6,095 bases of DNA from NCBI GenBank assembly GCA_019239815.1, contig JAFAZL010000305.1:1-6095 (forward strand), read 5' to 3'. This document shows, piece by piece, positions 1 to 5,385 of the stretch. Made by a program: the position numbers and the translations under genes. Position 1 is the stretch's first letter. Every line of letters begins with the position of its first letter. The DNA is from Acidobacteriota bacterium (lineage in GTDB: Bacteria > Acidobacteriota > Terriglobia > Acidoferrales > UBA7541). The notes under the pieces were generated by a model. It ran no database searches and had not been told where the DNA came from. It worked only from the letters and a program-made list of their open reading frames with translations.

Positions 1-103
1 TTCGGTTCGCGCCGCAGTCCCAGGTGAAGTCAGGCCGTAGTCATCGTCCGCGGCATCTCCGCAATTGCAGTAACCTCTCACGGAGAAATCGAATCCAACG
101 GAA
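1..103. other. Intergenic leader before the aldo/keto reductase
   Basis: No gene can be supported here. Plus frame 3 is open from the window edge to a TGA at 105-107, but its translation is Arg/Ser/Asn-rich and resembles no protein end that I recognise. The stretch presumably holds the promoter of the downstream reductase, yet I see no convincing -35/-10 pair. A GGAG at 82-85 lies 18 nt before the ATG, too far for a normal Shine-Dalgarno. A small palindrome GCAATTGC sits at 61-68 and is probably chance. Confidence 0.4.
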
Positions 104-994
104 ATGAGCACACCAAACAAAACACCAAACGCAAAAGCTAGCGGTACCTTCTCTATCGGAGGAGACCTTACCGTCCACAGGCTGGGATTCGGCGCTATGC
201 GCATAACCGGCGCCGGAGTCTGGGGCGAGCCAAAGGATCGCGAAGAAGCGAAGCGCGTCCTGAAGCGGCTGCCCGATCTGGGAGTGAACCTGATTGATAC
301 GGCGGACGCGTACGGACCGGAGGTCAGCGAAAACCTGATCGCGGAAGCGCTACATCCGTATCCGTCGGGAATGGTCATCGCGACCAAAGGCGGGTTCACG
401 CGGCAAGGGCCGAATAAATGGGCGGTCGTCGGCCGGCCGGAATATTTGCGGCAGTGCGTCGAAATGAGCCTGCGGCGGCTGAAGCTGGAGCGCATCGATT
501 TGTGGCAACTGCATCGCATCGACCCGGCGATTCCTATTGAGGATCAGATTGGCGAGCTGAAGAGGATGCAGAACGAAGGCAAAATTCGCCACATTGGGTT
601 ATCGGAAGTTTCGGTGAAGGACATACAGCGTGCGGAGAAGACCGCGAAGATTGCCAGCGTGCAGAACAAATACAACATCGCTGACCGCACGCATGAGGAA
701 GTCTTGCAGCACTGCGAGAAGAATAGCCTTGGGTTCATTCCGTGGTTTCCGATGGAAGCGGGCAAGCTGAACCGTCCATGCAGTCCGCTGGATCAAGCGG
801 CGAGATCGCACAATGCGTCAACGGCACAGATCGCAGTGGCGTGGCTCCTGCACCATTCGCCGGTGATGCTGCCGATTCCAGGCACGTCGTCGGTGAAACA
901 TCTGGAAGAGAACGTCGCGGCAGCGGAGATCAAACTGAGCGATATGGAGTGGCAAACACTGGAGAAAGGGATCGCGAAATCGGCGTCGGCGTAG
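104..994 (+). CDS. Aldo/keto reductase family oxidoreductase (YdbC/PdxI-like)
   Basis: This 296-residue protein is a cytosolic NADPH-dependent aldo/keto reductase with a single TIM-barrel domain (about residues 16-290). The barrel opens with a LGFGAMR segment (27-33). The catalytic tetrad is complete: Asp65 and Tyr70 in DTADAYG, Lys95 in ATKGG and His137 in QLHRID. The C-terminal cofactor-phosphate loop is IPGTSSVKHLEEN, just before the last helices. The ITGAGVWG and YGPEVSENLI segments resemble the YdbC group; E. coli YdbC (PdxI) reduces pyridoxal, but the substrate here cannot be read from sequence. The first 15 residues are low-complexity (TPNKTPNAKA) and probably disordered. No other start codon exists before Met32, so ATG 104 is chosen although its ribosome-binding site is poor (ACGGAA directly abutting). 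The gene stands alone and ends at a strong terminator, facing the convergent dehydrogenase gene. Confidence 0.93.
   Translation: MSTPNKTPNAKASGTFSIGGDLTVHRLGFGAMRITGAGVWGEPKDREEAKRVLKRLPDLGVNLIDTADAYGPEVSENLIAEALHPYPSGMVIATKGGFTRQGPNKWAVVGRPEYLRQCVEMSLRRLKLERIDLWQLHRIDPAIPIEDQIGELKRMQNEGKIRHIGLSEVSVKDIQRAEKTAKIASVQNKYNIADRTHEEVLQHCEKNSLGFIPWFPMEAGKLNRPCSPLDQAARSHNASTAQIAVAWLLHHSPVMLPIPGTSSVKHLEENVAAAEIKLSDMEWQTLEKGIAKSASA
110..133 (+). repeat. Two-copy 12-bp tandem repeat in the reductase 5' end
   Basis: ACACCAAACAAA (110-121) is followed at once by ACACCAAACGCA (122-133); the first nine bases are identical. It encodes TPNK-TPNA in the disordered N-terminus of the reductase. It is likely a small in-frame duplication with no folded-domain consequence. 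Confidence 0.5.
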
Positions 995-1020
995 TCGGAA
1001 TACGAAGCGATTGGGAATGC

Positions 1021-1051
1021 AAAGGGCGCGTCGTTAAGACGCGCCCTTTTT
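1021..1051 (+). terminator. Strong intrinsic terminator between convergent genes
   Basis: A perfect 12-bp stem (1021-1032 AAAGGGCGCGTC with 1038-1049 GACGCGCCCTTT) closes a 5-nt loop GTTAA and runs into a T5 tract (1047-1051). It lies 27 bp after the stop of the aldo/keto reductase and 30 bp beyond the end of the opposing dehydrogenase gene. On the plus strand it is a textbook Rho-independent terminator. On the minus strand only three U residues follow the GC core, so it may work there more weakly as a shared terminator. Confidence 0.92.
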
Positions 1052-1080
1052 GTTTCAGCAGATGGCTCAGTTCAGCGAAC

Positions 1081-2094
1081 CTACGGACGCGCGTCGGGCG
1101 AGAAGAAGCCGATCGGCAGATCGCGGGCGGTGCGCAGGCCCGCTGGCGCATCGAGAATCACAGGAATCGAATTCACGACGACAGAAGCGGTCGCGATGTC
1201 GCCGTGCGAACCACCCGGAATCGTCAGGCTGATATCCGGATGACCCTTCAGGTAAACAGTGTCGGCCGGATCTTTCGCGCCGACGTACATCTGCAGTTCC
1301 AGGTATACCAACTCTTTGCCTCCGCCCAGGCCGCGCGCGATCTGATGAACTCCAGCAGCTTGGCCCACTTCGACGGTGAGATATTCGGTCTGCACACGCT
1401 CAGTGGCTACCTTGGGCTCGATCGTTTCGGTGATTTCGTCGACAGGCAGATTCAAGCTGTCGGCAACCATCGCGACCGATTCCGGCAAGCCGACGTGCTT
1501 GATCACGCCTTCAGCGACCTTGGCGCGGAATTCTTCGACGGTCATGCCGGCCCCGATTTTTTTCTGCAAGGGCAGGCGGCGCTTCGACGCATCGACGATG
1601 CGCAAGGCTTTTGCGTGTTCGATGCGCTGTGAAACGGCAGCAAGCGTAATCACAAGTTTATCCATCACAAAGCCGGGATTCACACCCGTGCCGACGAGCG
1701 CGACGCCTGACGCTTTTGCCGCCGCATCAAGCTTCGCGGAGAGTTCAGGATATGTGCGCCAAGGATAGGAGAGTTCTTCGCACGTCGATACCACAGAGGA
1801 CTCGGCCTCGAGGCACGCGAGAAGTTGATCCATCACTTTCGGCAGGGACGAAGATGTCGTGTGAATGACGACGTCGGCGTTCTGCTCGAGCACTTCATTC
1901 GCGTCGGCGGAAATCTTGACGCCCCACGGAGCGTCGCTCGCCCCGATCACTTCGCCGAGGTCGCGTCCAGCTTTTGCGGGATCGCTGTCGATGGCGCCGC
2001 AAATTTCGATCGCCTGCTTTTCACGCATGAGCCGCGCGGTGGAGGCGCCGATAGGACCGACGCCGAATTGGATGGCGCGAATCTTCTTCTTCAC
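1081..2094 (-). CDS. NAD(P)-dependent dehydrogenase, DapB-fold, 2,4-diaminopentanoate dehydrogenase-like
   Basis: The 337-residue protein has an N-terminal Rossmann domain like dihydrodipicolinate reductase, with the dinucleotide motif GVGPIG at residues 11-16 after an IRAIQF strand, and Asp36 near the end of strand 2. A conserved GTGVNPGF segment (135-142) and a GGSHGDIATA segment (294-303) are the type of motif seen in the 2,4-diaminopentanoate dehydrogenase family (DapB-like N-terminus, DAP_DH_C-like C-terminus). Characterised members deaminate 2,4-diaminopentanoate in ornithine fermentation; nothing nearby belongs to that pathway, so the true substrate is open, probably an amino or diamino acid. 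It is unlikely to be lysine-pathway DapB, which is shorter (about 270 residues). Start: GTG at 2094, preceded by GGAG (2101-2104) with a 6-nt spacer. The frame stays open 47 codons further up to an ATG at 2235, but that extension looks non-coding. Confidence 0.88.
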   Translation of the reverse strand: MKKKIRAIQFGVGPIGASTARLMREKQAIEICGAIDSDPAKAGRDLGEVIGASDAPWGVKISADANEVLEQNADVVIHTTSSSLPKVMDQLLACLEAESSVVSTCEELSYPWRTYPELSAKLDAAAKASGVALVGTGVNPGFVMDKLVITLAAVSQRIEHAKALRIVDASKRRLPLQKKIGAGMTVEEFRAKVAEGVIKHVGLPESVAMVADSLNLPVDEITETIEPKVATERVQTEYLTVEVGQAAGVHQIARGLGGGKELVYLELQMYVGAKDPADTVYLKGHPDISLTIPGGSHGDIATASVVVNSIPVILDAPAGLRTARDLPIGFFSPDARP

Positions 2095-2100
2095 GATGTT

Positions 2101-2104
2101 CTCC
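2101..2104 (-). promoter_or_regulatory. Shine-Dalgarno that fixes the GTG start of the dehydrogenase
   Basis: On the minus strand GGAG stands 6 nt before the GTG at 2094-2092. This decides the start in favour of GTG 2094 over the in-frame ATG at 2235, whose product would carry a 47-residue Ser/Arg-rich leader ahead of the first Rossmann strand. Confidence 0.75.
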
Positions 2105-2147
2105 GATGTTTCGGGTAGCGCAGCCGCACGCCGCGCATTTTTGCCGC

Positions 2148-2160
2148 AAGAGAATCTCTT
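2148..2160. promoter_or_regulatory. Perfect 13-bp palindrome, possible operator
   Basis: AAGAGA (2148-2153), a central A (2154) and TCTCTT (2155-2160) form a perfect inverted repeat. It begins immediately downstream of the candidate minus-strand -10 hexamer and spans its predicted start point, the usual place for a repressor site. No regulator gene is present in the window, and a 13-bp palindrome alone can be chance. Confidence 0.3.
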
Positions 2161-2189
2161 ACGATACGGGAATTTACTGGGGCAGGCAA
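2161..2189 (-). promoter_or_regulatory. Candidate sigma-70-type promoter for the dehydrogenase gene
   Basis: Reading the minus strand, TTGCCT (2189-2184, 4 of 6 matches to TTGACA) is followed after exactly 17 nt by TATCGT (2166-2161, 4 of 6 to TATAAT). Transcription would begin near 2154, giving a leader of about 60 nt before the GTG at 2094. Both hexamers are imperfect, so this is suggestive only. Confidence 0.35.
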
Positions 2190-2264
2190 ATAAGGAAATC
2201 GATCGTAGAAGGCCATCGGATGAGGCCGATCGCATCGGTCAAGCAAGGCGTTGCATATTAGAAT

Positions 2265-2270
2265 GGGAGA
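2265..2270 (+). promoter_or_regulatory. Shine-Dalgarno of gph
   Basis: GGGAGA ends 3 nt before the ATG at 2274, so the GGAG core has a slightly short 4-nt spacer. It supports the ATG at 2274. The only other early Met (residue 12) directly abuts the catalytic FDLDGT motif and is less likely. Confidence 0.7.
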
Positions 2271-2273
2271 TTC

Positions 2274-2948
2274 ATGACGACTCCAAAGCGGTACCCCGTC
2301 CGCGCGATGATTTTTGATCTCGACGGCACACTGATTGACTCCAAACTTGACTTGATTCACGCGGTGAATGCAATGCTCATCGAGATGGGCCGCGCGAAAT
2401 TAAGCGATGAAGTGATTTCGAGCTATATCGGCCATGGCGCCCCGATGCTCGTGTCGCGTGCATTGGGTGGTGTGGCGAAAGAGGAGGAACTCTCGCGTGG
2501 GTTAGCATTTTTTCTGGACTACTACGAGGAACACAAGCTCGACAACACATGCTTGTATCCCGAGGTAACGGACACGCTGGCGAAACTCAAAGAGCGGAAC
2601 ATCGCGATGGCGGTACTAACCAACAAGCCGGTCAAAGTCAGCATGAGGATTCTCGAGGCATTGGGGGCAGCGAAGTACTTTCGAGCGATCTATGGCGGGA
2701 ACAGTTTCGAGACCAAGAAGCCCGATCCACTAGGCGCGAAAGCGATCCTCGGGGAGCTCCGCGTCCTTGCGACCGATGCGATGATGGTAGGAGATTCGGA
2801 AGTGGACATTCAGACCGCGCGAAATGCGAAGATGATCGCGACCGCGGTGAATTATGGATTCGGGATTCACGATCGCGCGGAACATCCTGCCGACATTTAT
2901 CTCGATCGCATGAGCGACTTACTCCAGGTCGTTGAGGGTTCACGTTAG
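2274..2948 (+). CDS. gph: HAD-family hydrolase, phosphoglycolate phosphatase type
   Basis: This 224-residue soluble enzyme carries all haloacid-dehalogenase phosphatase motifs. Motif I is FDLDGTL with nucleophile Asp15 and acid/base Asp17. Motif II is LTNK with Thr116. Motif III is Lys149 in ETKKPDP. Motif IV is GDSEVD with Asp174 and Asp178 for Mg2+. A helical cap (about residues 20-95, with the YIGHGAPMLVSRAL segment) lies between motifs I and II, as in the Gph/PGP subgroup. The length matches bacterial Gph (220-250). The usual reaction is 2-phosphoglycolate to glycolate plus phosphate, salvaging a product of DNA end repair; related HADs act on other sugar phosphates, so the exact substrate is inferred from family. 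The gene is divergent from the dehydrogenase and has its own Shine-Dalgarno. It lies 94 bp before the first glycosyltransferase with no terminator between. Confidence 0.88.
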   Translation: MTTPKRYPVRAMIFDLDGTLIDSKLDLIHAVNAMLIEMGRAKLSDEVISSYIGHGAPMLVSRALGGVAKEEELSRGLAFFLDYYEEHKLDNTCLYPEVTDTLAKLKERNIAMAVLTNKPVKVSMRILEALGAAKYFRAIYGGNSFETKKPDPLGAKAILGELRVLATDAMMVGDSEVDIQTARNAKMIATAVNYGFGIHDRAEHPADIYLDRMSDLLQVVEGSR

Positions 2949-2975
2949 GTCCGTGATATCGATCAGCGACTCGCC

Positions 2976-3002
2976 ATTCATTGCTTTCGATCCGAAATGA
3001 AT
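2976..3002. repeat. Imperfect inverted repeat between gph and the glycosyltransferases
   Basis: ATTCA (2976-2980) and TTTCG (2985-2989) can pair with CGAAA (2993-2997) and TGAAT (2998-3002) around a 3-nt loop, leaving TTGC (2981-2984) bulged. No T-tract follows, so it is not an intrinsic terminator. It could be a weak processing hairpin or a protein site, or chance. Confidence 0.25.
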
Positions 3003-3042
3003 CCGCCTTGCCTTCCGACGCTGCTGTTGGCAGACTCGGCGC

Positions 3043-4155
3043 GTGATTATTGGCCTCTTTCCAGAACTCGAACCAGCCGGCGGGATCCAGAGAGTAGGAC
3101 GGCATTTGGCGGCCGTGATTACGGAGTTTGCCGAGAGCCGCAAGATGGAGTGCCGGCTGCTGAGCCTGAACGACACGCCCGAGCTGCATCGTATGTCGGT
3201 GGGCGATCGCGAATTCGTCTTCACAGGCAGCCAGCGAGCCAAAGGACGTTTTGCGGCGACGGCACTGCGGTCAGCGCGTCGGCACGCCAAGCTCGTCATC
3301 GCGGCGCATCCTTATCTGGCGCCGGTAGCACAAGGGATGCGGATTGCCGCGCCGCGGATGAAGTCGATCGTCGTGGCACACGGAATCGAGGTCTGGGAGC
3401 CGTTGTCTACGCTGCGGCGTCGAGCATTGCGCCGCGCCGATGTGATCCTCACGCCGACTCAGGACACAGCGAATCACATCGCGACACAACAGCAGATTCC
3501 GCGAGATCGCATTCGCGTCCTGCCATGGGCGCTCGATCCCGACTTTGAGAATCTTGCCGTCGCTACTGCGCAATCGTCATTGCCGCTGAATTATCCGGCC
3601 GGGCGTGTGATTTTGACCGTCGGCCGGTGGCAGTCGAACGAACGATACAAGGGGATGGATACGCTGATCACGGCCCTTCCCCGCCTGCTGCATGAGTGGC
3701 CGGATTTGCACTTGGTAGCCGTAGGGGACGGCGACGATCGAGATTGGCTCGAGCAGATGGCAAAGAGTTCCGGCGTGCAAGGACACGTACATTTTTATAC
3801 GGGGCTGACGTCTGCAGAGCTTGCAGCGTGCTATTCGGCGTGCGAAATTTTCGCATTACCGAGCCGAGGCGAGGGATTTGGTCTCGTGTATCTGGAAGCG
3901 ATGGCGCGTGGCAAGCCAGTCATCGGTGGTGCGCATGGCGGCGCGCCGGAAGTGATCGATGACGGCAAGACCGGCTATCTGGTGCAGCACGGCGACGTGC
4001 CGCAGCTCGCCACATCGATCGAGACGCTGCTTTCCGATCCTGCATTGGAGCGCGAAATGGGCGCCCGCGGGCGCGAACGCGTGAATCGCGAATTCAAATT
4101 CGGAGTGTTTGCCAAATCGCTGAAAAAACTTCTGCGCGAGCTATGCGAATCCTGA
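3043..4155 (+). CDS. GT4-family glycosyltransferase (GT-B fold)
   Basis: This 370-residue protein is a retaining glycosyltransferase that would move a sugar from a nucleotide sugar to a lipid-linked or glycan acceptor at the cytoplasmic membrane face. The N-terminal acceptor half begins directly with IIGLFPELEPAGGIQ (glycine loop at 13-14) and includes VAHGIE at 111-116. The C-terminal nucleotide-sugar half (about 185-365) starts at LTVGRW and holds the EX7E motif, Glu277 to Glu285 in EGFGLVYLE. It also has GKPVIGGAHGGAPEVI and GKTGYLV, typical of GT4. No signal peptide or membrane segment is visible. The start is a GTG with no clear Shine-Dalgarno. The frame is open upstream only to a TGA at 2998-3000 and has no ATG, so GTG is the best choice, though the true start may be a few codons upstream. 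The 3' end overlaps the next glycosyltransferase by 13 nt, implying co-translation. Sugar and acceptor are unknown. Confidence 0.92.
   Translation: MIIGLFPELEPAGGIQRVGRHLAAVITEFAESRKMECRLLSLNDTPELHRMSVGDREFVFTGSQRAKGRFAATALRSARRHAKLVIAAHPYLAPVAQGMRIAAPRMKSIVVAHGIEVWEPLSTLRRRALRRADVILTPTQDTANHIATQQQIPRDRIRVLPWALDPDFENLAVATAQSSLPLNYPAGRVILTVGRWQSNERYKGMDTLITALPRLLHEWPDLHLVAVGDGDDRDWLEQMAKSSGVQGHVHFYTGLTSAELAACYSACEIFALPSRGEGFGLVYLEAMARGKPVIGGAHGGAPEVIDDGKTGYLVQHGDVPQLATSIETLLSDPALEREMGARGRERVNREFKFGVFAKSLKKLLRELCES
4143..4155 (+). other. 13-nt overlap of the two glycosyltransferase reading frames
   Basis: The second gene's ATG (4143-4145) precedes the first gene's TGA (4153-4155), with the two in different frames. 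The lack of a good independent Shine-Dalgarno fits translational coupling and a fixed expression ratio of the two enzymes. Confidence 0.85.
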
Positions 4156-5354
4156 ATGTCACGCAAAGCTATGCTCCGTTTTACGAATTCGGCGGGCCAC
4201 CGGTAAAAGTTCGGGCGCTGTCGGAACAGTTGGCGAAGCGCGGGCATCAGGTGACGGTGCTGACGGCGGACTGGAAACTCGAGGGGCGCTTCCTTGGAGC
4301 CGTTGCGCCGGCGGGAACGACGCGCTCCCCTTTCGGATGGCGGCACGATGAGAATGGCGTGCGGTCGATCTATTTGCCTACCTGGTTGCACTATCGCGCG
4401 CTGAGCTGGAATCCTGCGGTAAAGCGATTTGCCCGCGCGCGATTGCAGAACTTCGATGTGGTGCACATTTTCGGGCTGTATGACCTGTTGGGGCCGGCGA
4501 TTGCGGCGCAGTGCCGCGATTTGAACATTCCTTATGTCGTTGAGCCAATCGGGATGTATTTGCCGATCGTTCGGAGTTTTTGGAAGAAGCGGGTTTATCA
4601 GACGCTGTTTGGCAAGAAGATGCTCGACGGCGCTCGGTTTTTGATCGCTACGTCGGAACAGGAAGCGGAAGAGCTCGTGTCGGGAGGGATTCCGCGCAAC
4701 AAGATTTTTTTGCGACGAAACGGGGTCGAAGTTCCTGCGGAATTGCCAGCCCATGGAAAGTTTCGCGCCAAGCAGAAGATTCCTGCTGATTCGAAAATAG
4801 TTCTGTTCCTTGGGCGGCTGTCGGAAAAGAAAAGCCCGGATCTCCTGCTCGAGGCGTTCGGCGGTCTTGGTTCCGACTTGTTGCAAAGCAAAGATGCGCA
4901 GCTTGTCTTCGCCGGCCCGGATGACGAAGCCTTGAAGGCGCGCCTGTTGCAATCGGCTAAGAGGCTCGGTGTTGGGTCGCGAGTGCTGTTCCCGGGACCG
5001 CTTTTCGATACCGCGAAATGGGAAGCGTATCGCGACGCCGATGTGTTCGTGCTTCCCTCTCGGAACGAAAACTTCGGCAACGCCGCGGCCGAGGCAGTGG
5101 CTGCCGGAACGCCAGTTGTTGTGACCGACGGCTGCGGTGTTGCGCCACTCCTCGCGGGCGCCGGAATCGTGGTCGCGCACAATGCCGCTGCGATTTCAGA
5201 TGCGCTTCGCTCGCTGTTGACCGACTCCGATCGACACGCGGGACTCGCCGCCGGATGCGGCGACGTGGCCGCGCGTTTGGATTGGTCCGAGCCCGCCGAG
5301 TCGATGGAATCGCTGTATCGAACGCTTGCCCCGCCGACACGTCCCATGCAATAA
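4143..5354 (+). CDS. GT4-family glycosyltransferase (GT-B fold), second of the pair
   Basis: The 403-residue protein has the GT-B two-domain layout. The N-terminal half starts MRILNVTQSYAPFYEFGGPP, with the glycine loop followed by a VKVRALSEQLAKRGHQVTVLT helix-strand unit. VVHIFGLYD (107-114) and VVEPIGMY (132-139) follow. The C-terminal half (about 215-395) begins IVLFLGRLSEKKSPDLLLEA and carries EX7E with Glu309 and Glu317 in ENFGNAAAE, then GTPVVVTDGCGVAPLL. The N-terminus resembles WbuB/WcaI-like surface-polysaccharide enzymes; donor and acceptor are not deducible. The ATG lies inside the last codons of the previous gene in another reading frame, with only a weak GCGAG upstream, so initiation probably depends on ribosomes terminating at 4153-4155. 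The two enzymes are only distantly alike, so this is not a recent tandem duplication; they probably add successive sugars. Confidence 0.92.
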   Translation: MRILNVTQSYAPFYEFGGPPVKVRALSEQLAKRGHQVTVLTADWKLEGRFLGAVAPAGTTRSPFGWRHDENGVRSIYLPTWLHYRALSWNPAVKRFARARLQNFDVVHIFGLYDLLGPAIAAQCRDLNIPYVVEPIGMYLPIVRSFWKKRVYQTLFGKKMLDGARFLIATSEQEAEELVSGGIPRNKIFLRRNGVEVPAELPAHGKFRAKQKIPADSKIVLFLGRLSEKKSPDLLLEAFGGLGSDLLQSKDAQLVFAGPDDEALKARLLQSAKRLGVGSRVLFPGPLFDTAKWEAYRDADVFVLPSRNENFGNAAAEAVAAGTPVVVTDGCGVAPLLAGAGIVVAHNAAAISDALRSLLTDSDRHAGLAAGCGDVAARLDWSEPAESMESLYRTLAPPTRPMQ

Positions 5355-5355
5355 T
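5326..5355 (+). promoter_or_regulatory. Candidate promoter at the 3' end of the second glycosyltransferase
   Basis: TTGCCC (5326-5331, 4 of 6 to TTGACA) and AATAAT (5350-5355, 5 of 6 to TATAAT) are separated by 18 nt. The start point would be near 5362, leaving a 24-nt AT-rich leader before the ATG at 5386. The match is moderate, and ordinary operon read-through could serve equally well. Confidence 0.3.
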
Positions 5356-5371
5356 CCCGGCTCTGTTATTG
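5349..5371. repeat. Inverted repeat across the glycosyltransferase stop codon
   Basis: CAATAA (5349-5354, containing the stop TAA) is the exact reverse complement of TTATTG (5366-5371), with an 11-nt spacer. A T-rich run (5372-5383) follows. The stem is only 6 bp and nearly all A-T, too weak for a convincing terminator; it could be a minor attenuating hairpin or chance in an AT-rich patch. Confidence 0.3.
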
Positions 5372-5385
5372 TTTAGTATATTTAC

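Noticed and set aside
61..68. GCAATTGC palindrome upstream of the reductase
   Set aside because: An 8-bp palindrome with non-matching flanks and no adjoining promoter is easily chance.
742..1632. A 296-codon plus-strand open frame spanning the end of the reductase, the terminator and the antisense of the dehydrogenase
   Set aside because: It crosses a strong terminator and overlaps two well-supported genes, and its translation has no family features.
2095..2235. N-terminal extension of the dehydrogenase to an ATG at 2235
   Set aside because: The 47 added residues are low-quality Ser/Arg sequence ahead of the first Rossmann strand. The GTG at 2094 has a proper Shine-Dalgarno, and the extension would cover the promoter-like elements.
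2638..3189. Minus-strand frames across the gph/glycosyltransferase gap, and the plus-strand frame at 2997-3548
   Set aside because: All overlap well-supported genes in other frames, lack domains and are rich in Arg/Ser, as expected of shadow frames.
3975..5180. A 401-codon minus-strand open frame opposite the two glycosyltransferase genes
   Set aside because: The translation is Arg/Gln/Pro-rich with no recognisable domain and lies antisense to two clear GT4 enzymes. Long antisense frames are expected from the codon bias of GC-rich coding DNA.
4598..5347. A 249-codon minus-strand open frame within the second glycosyltransferase
   Set aside because: The Ser/Ala/Arg-rich translation mirrors third-position bias of the plus-strand gene; no motif or ribosome-binding site supports it.
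5377..5382. TATATT as a -10 element for the transglutaminase gene
   Set aside because: It ends only 3 nt before the ATG, so transcription would start at or after the start codon, and no -35-like hexamer lies at the right distance.
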